A stretch of 64,000 nucleotides of DNA, from positions 94,283 through 158,282 of IMG/VR virus record IMGVR_UViG_3300030117_007501; one strand, written 5' to 3'. Of this stretch, positions 20,701 to 28,700 are shown piece by piece. A program made the translations under genes and the position numbers. Each line of letters begins with the position of its first letter. Positions within the stretch are counted from its first letter, which is position 1. The notes under the pieces are model-generated. The model saw nothing but the letters and a program-made list of their open reading frames with translations, ran no database searches and was not told where the DNA came from. The DNA comes from a virus.

Positions 20701-20828
20701 TCGCTCTAGGTATACCGCCGATGCCAGGAGAGGCAGATATGTACGGCGAAGACGCCGGTTGTCCTCCGCCAGGCTCCGAAGAGGAAGAATACACACGCCC
20801 AGAGCCATGTCCGGACATTGAAGAGTAA
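8739..20828 (+). CDS. Giant virion protein (4029 residues), probably baseplate/tail
   Basis: A single 12.1 kb open frame, among the largest expected in any phage. Residues about 110-145 (DGFTFDEKTQAALTIWQ) weakly resemble a peptidoglycan-binding helix pair. Residues about 520-640 are helical and charged. Around 920-1010 is a tryptophan- and phenylalanine-rich hydrophobic stretch (FDWDLNFDFDWPKIPTF, then LYPIIVANLLEMLIRLLCTIIM) that looks membrane-active or deeply buried. Residues about 2370-3470 are rich in Trp, Tyr, His, Arg, Pro and Gly, and the DNA there is visibly more GC-rich with more CGN arginine codons than the flanks. The last 700 residues return to the flanking style and end in an acidic tail. 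The location just before gp25 points to the baseplate. It does not look like a tape measure, which would be more uniformly helical. Function is unassigned. Confidence 0.85.
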   Translation: MANMKIRIVKGEVSASALRAYYYGTSVETRQQDEDQGINTISPGDVYTFEFKYNDIGKGEYKLGYSGKEMLAIKEFLASVVDPSTYRIEDRGIFGARRTRVASSDAEAATDRNSPISMRDGFTFDEKTQAALTIWQMNNSASIREYGITHLGWTRDADSHYSEEIGSFGLASFAIAHGWSQGRKHFYDEGFGSPPSKVDAATEQIREAISPNPPSSPSRLHMAATRVADVIHEAVPKDNEGRAIETGELTKEQHQQHALSELSTPEPSGNQAPWEDPSGKRIGVFVDTDFTLENPPSFSYEEDMISYLLMKEREALEKVFDHYGKASTWPFPIGRMVNEEEPTMSAWYDIEAMPEAINVTIDETPAGAMRYDQFEARYSWALRQGAAARGRIPLVWAEAGVVITPKEWRLGLAATPDLPEEDRSSQHFTDIDVVVREVFRAPKARPGDVYRLQFWVNKGILREGASSGGTRFTPADVITAAVVNYEKAAGAIDAAGEFLENPGAAVEAWVGKAEDRINKSVDAAEDYVRSNLRYADQNKKKVARNVWKKWREDTRRRQADQRYASAEARAAQILEARKKSGFPTPSHVTYEARTFKKHIEAVASKMDEFQKELVEWQKASVKNVKTSGGSFVPVLDLSVEAQNLRDCIPAFERILGRNGFKLRDKFGEYIKVSYVPDKDETSAKNVLGALIATMSFVPRKGEGVFGTRSASAFVGGDYQTDEESEKMTIRVKAGAREFDSHIEAKSLEDISDPAIVNRRNSLYSKLKHPFNNPRTLAYLMQLEEMYNYINKPADWGSDCNDVLMPKSIPFAMQFTYPLPGIKPRTPDNYGKPKEGPDSFDKAALQVDGSMLKMMGEIKTASQAVSEKIAISEEEKDALLKVEQGKVYDINDLLPLGELCTWEEIQQKVLKKFDFKMMLCEWAQCLAIPWPIEFDWDLNFDFDWPKIPTFDLYMLYPIIVANLLEMLIRLLCTIIMKLLDMIRLPNCDDLFDAALYGISSIANAVEEYHNQKDGEGGIVLFNATSGVNPINAEFLKLIKAQTPGQAEAQKRFIQNLADFGVSAEYMEDNNLDGETVSALFEDVSRILTPTELCALLQGALNHETVELVRSLIISTQPSLASFFRNDTAVSQFFSSLGGLLGQEICDIVSRAPAEAMSSGRCDDGTNLRDYLAAGGADAQQIANALAIAKAEADRRLAVANSLASSNPLDGVVPKNVVDFSDPNAVISDIPPALMNQLSNGVSSIIGTVKGTYLQEITRYVPSLYDTDSRAMNFLDPEFNIFFRIQAEIAMKILMDFESQTPKLLSDMPLPKWEARNSLYTTYRYNFEGFQRQLIPMPFSSPPYRIEYKETVIEVPNAFETSGLPGSSYRSLEDWLQQSNLMSDEGSPMGQFVLRTVLDDEEGVILEEDTSVQEHPELGPKLISATMLSKTEPQDGSILFGDDDWQYTTKYGKVKSASDIANIQLAADGRYGEAGEPTAVADFIKEVMDDVKSRLNELQMHIMRDLEVNHKQRVESNIAPDVRRLILKEEEIKREQLPATLERIYGPAAEVSNLEHFYADEEGFRMMIPEVVDNEGTSYDADITYIEYPADSQNRNVVSTVIRDNVVLKNSQQDAATIIRVDECDESIIELIREDYPDNTPSLFEDFTIPPGKNQRPESLFHLTKKNFELDYQRYGLNKPDMLERGSNAFPLFHDYVYTGLYKHMQEVIFEKVFDQLASSPMFDPEELRKIDNRLRGKAEISPEGCLRLSEGLMNFDRLIKNATDMVREEFKKPENALANRDYSDPGPFEQGVLTALVSLMVDVLLVEIAMRGGVAFSTYSTEKLLNDTVFREYILKFIDSSVLDISRMGFDYGSAYDVFYKKLGSLSGMPVGTDSQRRAALLEFLALKLWNADNTSSVRETSLTDEGVAIAQRIDKAFGTKTDTFSLDDSFKIVPVSRWIPKTDQLWQKYRNFSHTMPSATLEITRYDNTPPNLIETEQEFLLSPIKLPHLDDVKKKGRFYIENYIRIIGPGASSLEGDEFKFGQEFQEFRRTLREQIFIASLGSPHLASFGQVDFQLDRFEAQVERTNTAVGEIEDRLEELEVMEPVRIADDDNYLTVDPPTAPVGQSQELVNSTELVDFIRASYHEGFDKEMCDIVGAIYSDNPLDPCYMSPKSNYRFPTRLIKKRRKFLKIRPNNSSTYNLGPADVAVEDGSHISLFMQAHQYKEDNSRWGVQDSNNNSPWEYYSVPANVCEISKNYRNIDNPEEDTFVNILNQFAPVEGEDPRAPSDRADIIISLEVKDMVDKIYALEPLEMPEFPDRDHYNGGEAIVSSMMNQFTPIGRVRLVTGGKVGYRYPYRPSEVNDKETYPRLKSGLTIKKVQLLDDEAIPYEVDGETEWHPLDPDAPWIRAGWGDVLDQERFGGRSFHNLGKLTEERFEYHKERGHLIENSPETPGLGRPKGIYEEWTEYVIDHEMYVFDHPGESWHHPDEMPALTSLVMSKIAQFTAIDENTGRPNVLGRSVFAPSMYSGQNRGLRAPREQWSRQNRPSRYRADEHAAVMRACDHENPGTHYPRVYSTTFTAPRNTRTMERNFNDTGTASPVFLALDQYPFGGNHAITEHNSFRRLPKNSRPDLFNPGAWYPGAHMSDGQWSEGSSLIANRSKSMSFGYVLSRPMGHSKAGQAPAGPENSRELRANQYAVPVRMLVTKVDYKQDMYDEQGNVTRSQILHSESFINYELPEAVKGLGHNEGEIVEHDFSSPVNVQRGQTVKPALAKMNFDRKTSLQRGLNQLAFEYCLGGTRSNSLRDSNRARMFAHYGWPARGVVNPEGEVFQRFQKRVHAWIMEPDNEQAPPDSLRWEDIWPDDPPPAQRSPNPANSYYNEAKRAMERIRDDNRGSGIQQLRRREMFVRENLLNNPLHPDYDIMGRIGGGMDDVDGADIMHRHWITHMRRFEPGTTANIEFLEAIWRGRFQPGNYGPDNDSSYRGGHLPFIGEKITLTKFTENGLIGQEEDNQASIVTSEIRNPLWNPDDFTGMFADEIHMELLSISADTHGIRPFSQYYTTEAARTTRRGLQPEEVSHGPALSVSKVYSAGAHQEAKHKWWGKGSPYDGEYIYDPDDRDDPYKAKLDNLFYKKRRGVLLKQSTLGTPWFRALSDPNANSQELKGEVTRFLESYVNCRRYEGFWGRTSSPWWLWGAQGYYPGARGADWTLQTTSRDHLGREQVRPINMSEERGKYENSYRLHLQYDASDIVAYVVEKLLTRPNRDEPAADESNWFDGHRGHYGGNVNVHRGYGPYEWYRTTNNVYSNRYDVDPENVARQDSMMAIQSLYTNDIVAVFRQLGDWNCQAVKHFVNAFPRVQGVRRIDDADEDISEIVQDYLGRSETFTTWLSDIIPEPQKQPGYRKGAKNAGAMSISWDYQYKRCFDNDPTIRTWPDLWDMVHLVGYGAGWALMSYGGNDGGVPDDSEHHNNIIMPSQCFSYVQGDANHPQVLPAENRHESFMSPFNIVVPEMTSTERINYGQEDSPRREPSAGGVGEIVFGDYQFIDSPDMATADMWNFESRKMLDGTGDKEAKITAAADNNTLADGFNIYAANAAINLLLRAEQEERYFWSQLSQFGTGEYNPEGEPIGIFESLNRRLSAEMSRRLEVLFGETEYLVGSRLVYIVPEDTDPNFGDSGEFWTQHGENPQDEYRDFTEITREERTWMVTVEDESTGQWFRSRCIPLAFNEVPIDMKCHYTRFQNEIASMSAEVLSGLKQKPEYRMLSKYAFPVERYASISSIYSLMALSQREQVRDTLSNTKASIAKLMKLMSERPPFGNTIEIMDGGVFRSVFMGSMSPDGPVGLPSFMMAKFGDFISDLAYNAMMTPPWLIRSLASGLDPAFKDMRKLAMNPQCKIDGVNWKNVTKTALDNKMVKGVDTKNRTYAPVSTAFPADLFYRGTQISPPFVNKNFFKALVKFANFVAKDNLPPPPKIKAGARSADTAEYDKLVARVNDRYGTFLGPLGLIALGIPPMPGEADMYGEDAGCPPPGSEEEEYTRPEPCPDIEE

Positions 20829-20843
20829 TAAAAATTTTCATAA

Positions 20844-20850
20844 CTAATTA
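20844..20850 (+). promoter_or_regulatory. Candidate late-promoter motif CTANTTA (CTAATTA)
   Basis: CTAATTA lies in the 48-base gap before the gp25-like gene, 33 bases upstream of its ATG and preceded by ATAA. That spacing leaves room for a transcript start followed by a ribosome-binding site. Confidence 0.4.
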
Positions 20851-20876
20851 ATATTACACGATAGCAGGGTACTATA

Positions 20877-21257
20877 ATGGCAGGAATATCAGTAAAATTA
20901 CCATTGTCTATGAGTGAGTTCGACGGACCCTACACTCTTAACAAAACGTTGAAGGAAACTGTTAAACAAAACTTTAAAATGCTTTTGTTAACCATACCTG
21001 GCGAGAGAATGATGAATCCTGATTTCGGAATTGGATTACAAACATTCCTATTCGAGCCCAACGACTTTGGAACTCAAGAAAGAATCTCATCTAGGATTCA
21101 TGAGCAGGTGGGCAAATACATGCCATTCTTAGAAGTCACTGACATATATACCAGCGACGAACCGGCATCATTGATGAGCGTGACAATATCTTATTTCTTG
21201 GTACCAACCTCAGAGCAGGACGTATTGACGCTATCTTTGTCACAAAATGAAATATAA
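20877..21257 (+). CDS. Baseplate wedge protein, GPW/gp25 family
   Basis: A 126-residue protein of the gp25/lysozyme-like family found in contractile tails and type VI secretion systems. Landmarks are the N-terminal NKTLKETVKQNFKMLLLTIPGERMMNPDFGIGLQTFLFE (about 21-59), which includes the conserved PGER...P.FG.G.....FE core, and an I..R I..Q pattern about 20 residues later. The length is typical. It is a structural component at the junction of baseplate wedge and sheath. It is followed by the gp6-like gene, the order seen in many contractile phages. A CTAATTA motif lies 33 bases upstream. Confidence 0.9.
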   Translation: MAGISVKLPLSMSEFDGPYTLNKTLKETVKQNFKMLLLTIPGERMMNPDFGIGLQTFLFEPNDFGTQERISSRIHEQVGKYMPFLEVTDIYTSDEPASLMSVTISYFLVPTSEQDVLTLSLSQNEI

Positions 21258-21259
21258 CT

Positions 21260-21266
21260 CTAATTA
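21260..21266 (+). promoter_or_regulatory. Candidate late-promoter motif CTANTTA (CTAATTA)
   Basis: CTAATTA occurs three bases after the gp25-like stop codon and 31 bases before the ATG of the gp6-like gene, in a 33-base gap. A good Shine-Dalgarno site (AGAGGAAGG) sits between it and the start. Confidence 0.4.
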
Positions 21267-21290
21267 CTAATGACTTAAGAGGAAGGCAAA

Positions 21291-23087
21291 ATGGCAAAAA
21301 AGAAGATTGTTCCAATAGATTACACTAGTCGAGATTTCGATTCTATTAGGAATGATTTGATAACATATGTGAAAAGATATTATCCAGACACGTACAAAGA
21401 CTTTAACGAAGCTTCTTTCGGATCTCTTATGTTGGATACCGTATCGTACGTTGGGGACATGCTCTCCTTTTACTTAGATTACCAGGCAAACGAGTCATTT
21501 TTGGAAACCTCTATAGAGTATGATAACGTAGTTAAGCACGCAAGGCAGATGGGGTATAAATTTTCTGGAACTCCGATGACTTATGGGGAGTGCACCTTTT
21601 ATATTCTAATACCAGCCGCTGCAGGTACAGTTACTCCTGATCAGAGATATATACCCACATTGCTTAAGGGCACGCAGGTAACCTCTCCCGCAGACACTGT
21701 TTTCACCTTAAACGAGAATGTTAATTTTGCTGACCCTAGTAACGAAATGGTTGTCGCAAGAACTGACGCGAACGGCGCCCCTACATATTTTGCTATCCGT
21801 GCGGAAGGGCAAGTTGTCTCCGGAGACTTGATGATAGAAGAGGTAGAGATTGGCGACTTTATGAGGTTCAACAAGGTTGAGCTAGCAGGTTCAAACATAT
21901 CCGAGATAGTGACTGTGATGGATTCACTAGGTAATGAATACTATGAAGTGGATTTCTTGTCACAAGATGTAATATATAAAGAGATAGTAAACAGAGGAGC
22001 ACACAGAGAATCAGTCCCCAGTATAATGAAGGCATACCCAGCCCAGCGCAGGTTTGTTGTAGAGGTTGAAAAGGGAGTAACCCACCTTCAGTTTGGGTAT
22101 GGATCAGATTCAGAACTAACTAGCAACTCTGTTGTTGATCCTTCAGAAGTTGTTTTGAATGTGCATGGTAAGAACTATGTAACCAACACGTCTTTCGATC
22201 CAAAAAACCTAACCTCCACAGACAAGTTTGGTATTGCACCATCCAACACAACATTGACGGTGGTGTATAGAAGAAACACCAATGAGAATTCAAATGTGTC
22301 AGCAGGAGTTTTAAATAAGGTTATAAATGTAGACTTGTATTTTCCAGAACGAGCCTCGCTAGATAGCGCAAAGATTCAATTTATTTCATCGAACATAGAG
22401 TGCACAAACGAAAGCCCAGTAGTTGGGCACGTATCTCTACCTTCGACAGAAGAAATTAAAAGGAGAGCAATAAACGTATTTGCGACGCAAAACAGAGCTG
22501 TCACTAAGCAGGATTATGTTACTTGCGTTTATGCAATGCCTTCTAGGTTTGGTGCTGTCAAGAGATGTGCTGTATACAGAGATAATGACGAACTTAAGAG
22601 AAACTTAAATTTGTATGTAATATCTGAAAACTCTACTGGGCAGTTAGTTGCAACGAACTCTTCAATAAAAGAAAATCTGAGAACTTGGCTTAATGAAGTC
22701 AGGATGATTGGCGATACAATAGATATATTGAATGCGAAAATAGTCAACATAGGCATAGAGTTTGAAGCAGTGGCTCAAGACGGCAGCGACAAAAACGCAG
22801 TACTGAATAACGCAATTCAGGCATTGTCTGAGAAGATGACAAAGATACACAGGGACATAGGTGAGCCTCTTTACGTAACAGATGTTTTCAGCATCCTTAA
22901 AGATGTCGAAGGTTTGCTGGACGTTACAGACGTTAGAATAGTGTCCAAGTCGGGTAGTTCTTACAGCGAGAATTCCATAAGCATAAGAGAGAACCTTTCA
23001 CCAGACGGAAGATACTTGCATATTCCTTTCGACAGTATATTGGAAATTAAGTTTCCTTACACGGATATTGTAGGAGCTATTAGATAA
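21291..23087 (+). CDS. Baseplate wedge protein, gp6-like (baseplate J family)
   Basis: A 598-residue protein. The N-terminus has DYTSRDFDSIRNDLITYVKRYYPDTYKDFNEASFG followed by a FYLDYQANESFLETS segment, the typical opening of T4 gp6/baseplate-J proteins in marine myoviruses. The middle is beta-rich, and residues about 390-480 contain EIKRRAINVFATQNRAVTKQDYVTCV, the signature shared by gp6-like proteins. The C-terminal third is alternating alpha/beta. It is the main wedge scaffold that dimerises to make the inner baseplate ring. The stop overlaps the next ATG (TAATG), so expression is coupled. Confidence 0.85.
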   Translation: MAKKKIVPIDYTSRDFDSIRNDLITYVKRYYPDTYKDFNEASFGSLMLDTVSYVGDMLSFYLDYQANESFLETSIEYDNVVKHARQMGYKFSGTPMTYGECTFYILIPAAAGTVTPDQRYIPTLLKGTQVTSPADTVFTLNENVNFADPSNEMVVARTDANGAPTYFAIRAEGQVVSGDLMIEEVEIGDFMRFNKVELAGSNISEIVTVMDSLGNEYYEVDFLSQDVIYKEIVNRGAHRESVPSIMKAYPAQRRFVVEVEKGVTHLQFGYGSDSELTSNSVVDPSEVVLNVHGKNYVTNTSFDPKNLTSTDKFGIAPSNTTLTVVYRRNTNENSNVSAGVLNKVINVDLYFPERASLDSAKIQFISSNIECTNESPVVGHVSLPSTEEIKRRAINVFATQNRAVTKQDYVTCVYAMPSRFGAVKRCAVYRDNDELKRNLNLYVISENSTGQLVATNSSIKENLRTWLNEVRMIGDTIDILNAKIVNIGIEFEAVAQDGSDKNAVLNNAIQALSEKMTKIHRDIGEPLYVTDVFSILKDVEGLLDVTDVRIVSKSGSSYSENSISIRENLSPDGRYLHIPFDSILEIKFPYTDIVGAIR

Positions 23088-25750
23088 TGGCAATAAAAAG
23101 ATACATATCAAATTCTGACACAACAATAACAAATGCATTCAAATCAGATTTGCTGAACAGGGGTTCTAACGCAAACATGGGACAAAGTGACATACTGGAA
23201 ATGTTCAGTATATACGCTCAGTCGACGACATCCTCCTTAGAACAGAGTAGGATTCTTATGAAATATCCTATTGCTGATATCTTGGCAGATAGAAACTCTG
23301 GAGCAATACCTTCAAGTGGAAGTGTCAATTTTTACTTAAGGGTTTTTAATGCCGAACACGGACAGTCGGTACCAAAGAAATACTATGCAGACATTGCTCC
23401 TATCGCCGCTGCGTGGGACGAGGGGCATGGACTAGACATGGAGGGCTACCTAGATAATGGATCAGCCTGTTGGGTATCATCATCCGATGATGCAGTAGCT
23501 CAGGTGGTGAAGGTTTCCTTTCTGTCTGACACTAGGGCAAGTTACGGGGCATCTAAGCACGTATCCGTATATAATGGCAGAGGCCAAAGACAGAATTATT
23601 GGTTCAAGACAGCGGGTGGAGATACTGCACCAACGCTAACAGGTACAGAGTATGAAGTAGACATTCAAACCGCCGCAAACAAAGCGGCTATAGCTTCTAC
23701 GTTTAAGTATCAGGTGAATCTCACAGCAGCAACATCCGGTATTACAGCTGCGTTTAGTGGTAGTAGCACCTCAGTGGTTCTTTTGACAAACGATGTTCTT
23801 AACGAGGTTTCTGAGCCTGTCACATCTGATGGGATGAGCGCAGTCTACACTGCCGACGTAGAAACGTTTGGAAAGAGTGCGCATTTGTGGGAAGAGCAAG
23901 GAGGAGACATATACAAAGAAAGCAATGTTAAACATACTACTCTGCCCGTATATAGTCAATATTTTGAAGACGTCGAAGATTTGGAGGTTGATGTGACTTC
24001 TCTCGTGGAGGAGTGGCTCACTACCGAGGCAGCAGGTGACGTACTAGCTAACAAAGCGACAGCAGAAATAACATTTTCAGGACAGCCAACAGACGGCTCG
24101 AAAATAACACTAGTCAGCACCAACGGAAAATCAGTAACGTATAATCTTGAAAACGGAACAATAACTGGAACGCAAAATGCCAACAATTCAGCAGAGGTAA
24201 ATGTTGATACCGATGCAAACACCACTACAATGGCAGCTGCCTTCGCCGCAGCGGTAAGATCAGTAAGGGGACATAGGGACGAAATAATTGTCGACAACAA
24301 TGCGGCAATAGTCAGGCTAACTCAGTCTCTTGGTGGTTTCGGAGGCAACAGAAAGGTGGATAGCAACGGAGCAGTTCAGGCTACTTTTTCAAATAGCGGA
24401 TTTTTCAATGGAGGTGTCGGACTGGTAAACAACGGAATGATGCTTAAGTTGTCGGGCTCTTATGAAGACGGATCTTTGGAGAAGACATTTTATACTAAGA
24501 AGTTTTTTGCGAGAGGTTCTGAGTTCTTCTTTAAGCGCCCAATGATAGAAGCTCGTTTTGACGATTCTAAATTGGATGACAGAGGAAATTTTCATGTTAG
24601 CAGTTCTTTGATATCTGGCGCCGAAAACATGGAGACACTATATCTCTATAATAACTACAAAGGAACGTTGCGAGATATTCCAACAGTCACGGTGATAAAC
24701 AAGGCTACTTTGGAAATGACATTTATTTCTGCAGCCATCGATGGAGGCACGCTAAACTTGGTAGCTTCTGATGGAACTAGTGTAACCTTTACCGCGAGAG
24801 ATCACGATCACGCCCAATTGGGAGGCGGCTCAGTCAATGCGGCAGTAACTGCTGCAGGTGCTGTGACGTTTGATAGGGGCAATCTGGGTGCTGACGACGC
24901 CGCAGACGCACTATTGGCTGCTTCTCAATTTGCTGCAGCAGTAAACATGGCAGGGCACAACATAAGTGACAAAATCACGGCTGTCGCGGAAGGTGCTAAG
25001 GTAACACTAACTCAGGTGACTGCCGGACACACTGGTAACACCGCTGTCACAGACGCAGCAAACTGGGATAATGGAGTTTCTGGCACTACACCAGCTAATT
25101 TTTCCGGCGGTAGCGGAGGCATATATCTTAGGTTGTTCGATGCGACTACTGGAGACGAGCTGGAGGCTAAGCCGAACTATCCAGTAACTGGTGGCTGGGA
25201 TTCAACGGGAATATACACTGCCTCTTTCGCATTGGAAACTACTGCCTCTACGGTGCAAGATATATGGCTAACAGAGGAAAATCCCGAAGGAGGAGGCGCT
25301 TATAAGCAAATTCAATACTATACTGGCTCCTTTTCTCCCGTCACCTATGGTGCCTCGATGTCAGCGGCAAACTACGACTCAGATTACGTACTTAAAATAA
25401 CAAACCTCAGATCTTCATATACGATAGAGGAAAAGCCCAGATTTAGAGTATACACAAGGAAGAGGAACTGGCAACCCAACATTTATACTGTTGCCAGAAA
25501 TGCTGCACCTATCAACATAATTGAAAATTCTTATTATAAAATAACTCGAGAATCTGATAACCTAGATGTTATAGACTATGGAACCGGAAGCGTCAATCAC
25601 ACGAGGCTTTCGTATGATATGAGCGGCAGTTATTTTGATTTGGACATGTCCTTGTTGGAAACTGGCTATTCTTACATGGTTTCTTTGGTTTTCAAGTTGG
25701 ACGGAGTTTACAAAGAGCAGAATGAGAAATTTAAGTTTAGGGTTGAATAA
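23087..25750 (+). CDS. Baseplate/tail structural protein with two related beta-domains
   Basis: An 887-residue protein. The N-terminal 100 residues (RYISNSDTTITNAFKSDLL and following) are of the type found in marine phage baseplate proteins. Two related domains lie at about residues 324-445 and 541-675. Both begin with a strand of the form ATxEMTF/ATAEITF, continue to a DG.KITLVSTNGKSVT-like strand, then an alanine-rich AAAF helix, a VRLTQ/VTLTQ strand and a G.GG end. The rest is beta-rich with a final segment FDLDMSLLETGYSYMVSLVFKLDG. It lies directly downstream of the gp6-like protein and overlaps the next gene by one base, so a wedge or fibre-attachment role is plausible. Confidence 0.75.
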   Translation: MAIKRYISNSDTTITNAFKSDLLNRGSNANMGQSDILEMFSIYAQSTTSSLEQSRILMKYPIADILADRNSGAIPSSGSVNFYLRVFNAEHGQSVPKKYYADIAPIAAAWDEGHGLDMEGYLDNGSACWVSSSDDAVAQVVKVSFLSDTRASYGASKHVSVYNGRGQRQNYWFKTAGGDTAPTLTGTEYEVDIQTAANKAAIASTFKYQVNLTAATSGITAAFSGSSTSVVLLTNDVLNEVSEPVTSDGMSAVYTADVETFGKSAHLWEEQGGDIYKESNVKHTTLPVYSQYFEDVEDLEVDVTSLVEEWLTTEAAGDVLANKATAEITFSGQPTDGSKITLVSTNGKSVTYNLENGTITGTQNANNSAEVNVDTDANTTTMAAAFAAAVRSVRGHRDEIIVDNNAAIVRLTQSLGGFGGNRKVDSNGAVQATFSNSGFFNGGVGLVNNGMMLKLSGSYEDGSLEKTFYTKKFFARGSEFFFKRPMIEARFDDSKLDDRGNFHVSSSLISGAENMETLYLYNNYKGTLRDIPTVTVINKATLEMTFISAAIDGGTLNLVASDGTSVTFTARDHDHAQLGGGSVNAAVTAAGAVTFDRGNLGADDAADALLAASQFAAAVNMAGHNISDKITAVAEGAKVTLTQVTAGHTGNTAVTDAANWDNGVSGTTPANFSGGSGGIYLRLFDATTGDELEAKPNYPVTGGWDSTGIYTASFALETTASTVQDIWLTEENPEGGGAYKQIQYYTGSFSPVTYGASMSAANYDSDYVLKITNLRSSYTIEEKPRFRVYTRKRNWQPNIYTVARNAAPINIIENSYYKITRESDNLDVIDYGTGSVNHTRLSYDMSGSYFDLDMSLLETGYSYMVSLVFKLDGVYKEQNEKFKFRVE

Positions 25751-28700
25751 TGTCAATTAAAAACCTTTTTGAAGAAAAATCAAAGATAGTAGCAAAGACT
25801 ACGGTAAAGGACTTGACTGAGAGTTTGGAGTCTGAGGACTACATCTTTGTTCGAGATAAGAAAATTAAAAGATTTCTTCCAACGGTAGATTATTCTAAAC
25901 CAGAGAATTTTGCTAGATACGGATTGGCAGAAAGATACTATACGGACTCTATAGAGAGAATATACCAAACTTATCCTTACGATGGGACGTTCTACGAAAA
26001 AGAAGCTTGGCACTTAAGTTCTTCATATTTAGATAATCACATATTTAGGGTTGACTACCCTAGAACAAATGGTTTTGCTCTCTTCTCTCCTTCGGGCTGG
26101 GGCACTCAATCCGCCAATCACGATAATTATGGACTGCCAAGTACTGCTGAGTATGTGTATATTAAGGGTGGGCCCCATGCAGATCCATATGGCGACATCA
26201 AGGGCGAAAACAGTCTGGCAAACATATATGATTCCGCCAGCTATAGAGAATCAAATCTTAAAATTGATGGCGCCACAGGTAATACTGTCGAGTTTTGGCT
26301 CAAAAAAGACGGATATGACACTTCGAAAACTAGATTAGAAGTCCTATTTGACGCTACTGTTTCGGGTTCAACGCCTGGAGACGCAGATTACGGAAGATTA
26401 AGAGTTACAATAGACAATAATCCAGCTAGTTCTGCTTTTTTGATAACATATCAATCAGGAAGTTTAGGGTTTATAGATACTGCGATAGGTGGATCCTCAA
26501 TAACCGAGGATACAATCGCAGACGGAAAGTGGCATCATTATGCTTTTACATTCAAACACAACCCTACAACTGAAAAAATTGACTCAAACCTGTACATAGA
26601 CGGTGCATATAACGCAACTGTTTCTGTTGCAGCTGCGACATTTGGAGCAATTGATGGCAACATAGTTGCAAATATCGCAGCACTTGTCGACTCTCCAACG
26701 GCAGCTAGCTCAGCTGGGCTTGGTTACGGAAAGTTGTCTGGTTCGATGGATGAATTTAGATTCTGGAAGGTAGAGAGGAATGCTAAGGAAATAGGAGAAA
26801 ACTGGTTAACAAATGTTGGCGGTGGAACAAACAAGTACGAACACAATACTAAGCTTGGCGTGTATTATAAGTTTAACGAAGGAATAACAACAGATGCAAC
26901 AACAGACTCGGTAGCTTTGGATTACTCTGGCAGAGTGTCAAACGGCTCATGGGTGGGGTACAGTTCTTCATCGAGAAACACCGGATCTGCCATGGTTGAC
27001 TCTGGTAACGCATTGAGGGAATTTCAAGATCCTATAATTTATAGCAATCATCCAGACGTTGTATCTCTTTTGGATGAAAAAAGACAACTAGGACAATCTC
27101 ATGATTATCAGAATACTTCTGCGCTATATTATTCTCTGCCAACTTGGATAATAGAAGAGCAGATGAACACCCATACGGAAGACAAGAGTACTCTTTCGGA
27201 TATGATGCAGATAATGGCTAGCTACTTTGATACATTGCATTTGCAAATAGAGGCTATCACGTCTCTGAAAGATGTTAGCTATAGGGATTACCCATCCCCA
27301 ACACACGTAAGTGGTTCGGATTTTGCACCATTCACAGAAAAACTATTAGAATCTAGTGGCTTCATTGCTCCGGATCTGTTCGCAGATGCCGAAGTGTTGG
27401 AAAAGTTTGGTACCAGAAACAAGGACGGACAGTTTGAATTTGAACTACATCAAGTTAAGAACTTCATATACAGAAACATATATAATAACCTTACAAACAT
27501 CTATAAATCAAAGGGTACTGAAAAGTCCTTCCGGAATCTTTTTAGATGTTTCGGGATAGACGAGGAACTTATTAAGCTAAATGTGTATGCGGATAATCAC
27601 ACTTACTCGTTTTCTGATACGTTTTTGCACAAATCTCATAAACAAAAGGTGGTGGATTTTAATTCTCCCGACAGATATGGGGCTACAATATTTCAGTCTG
27701 GCTCTTTAAATCCATATAGAGCACACTACATTTCAGGCTCTGGCACCACAGGGGAAACCGATGTATCAACAACTGTTGAAGCAGATATCTTCTTCCCCAG
27801 GAAGGAGAGGTATGGATCAAAGTATTTTCAAGAGACGGGATTCATCACATCTTCGTTGTTTGGCATCCACACCCCATCAACAATAGCGGGTGATATGACG
27901 TGGGCATCAAATGATTTCGCCAGCATCCAGGCTCATGTAGTGAGAACATCAGAGTATGAGTCGGATGCATATTTTATGCTAACGAGTTCAGCGGGTATAA
28001 TACCAGAGTTGACGTCACCTATAGTGCATGACGTCTATGGGGATAATAAGTGGAACATTTCCTTTAGAGTCAAGCCTGCACCTCACATGGCAGCATCCCC
28101 CAGTGGCTCTATGGATGGCTCTGTGGCTGCACAAGCCGCAGCCTTTGTTGTCGAATTTCGAGGAACAAGGTATATCCTAGATAGTCTCGAAGATAGCTTT
28201 CATGTAACTGGTGCAGTTTCGAGAACTAATGCTACAAGGCTTTGTTTTGCACCCAAGACATTGTATGCGGGGGCACACAGAGTAAACTACACAGGCTCAG
28301 TGTCGGAGTACTCGGATGTAAAGATATCGAATATACGATATTGGAATGCTTATTTGTCAAACGATGAGCTGGATTTTCACTCTAAAAATCCAGATAACTT
28401 CGGTAGAATGCACCCATCAAAGCCAGAGTATGTGAATAAGTCGGATATTCTTGATAGCAACTACAGGGAAACAGACACTCTCGCTCTACATTGGGATTTT
28501 GATAGAGTAACCACGTCAGATTCTTCAGGAGAATTTGTTGTAGTAGATGCCTCATCCGGCTCGGTTGGTGCTCTTAGCACTTTTGACGGCATGACAAAAA
28601 GACACCATGTTGGCGTCGGGTATGGATTTCCAACTAGCAGCACCTCGGTAGTATCGACTATGTGGACAGCGGGACTTCAACAAGCGCTACCAGAGAATGT

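Noticed and set aside
8739-20828. Tape-measure protein
   Set aside because: The sequence is not uniformly helical, is rich in Trp, Tyr and Pro, and lies with baseplate wedge genes. At about 1.5 angstrom per residue it would imply an extraordinary tail length; not excluded, but unsupported.
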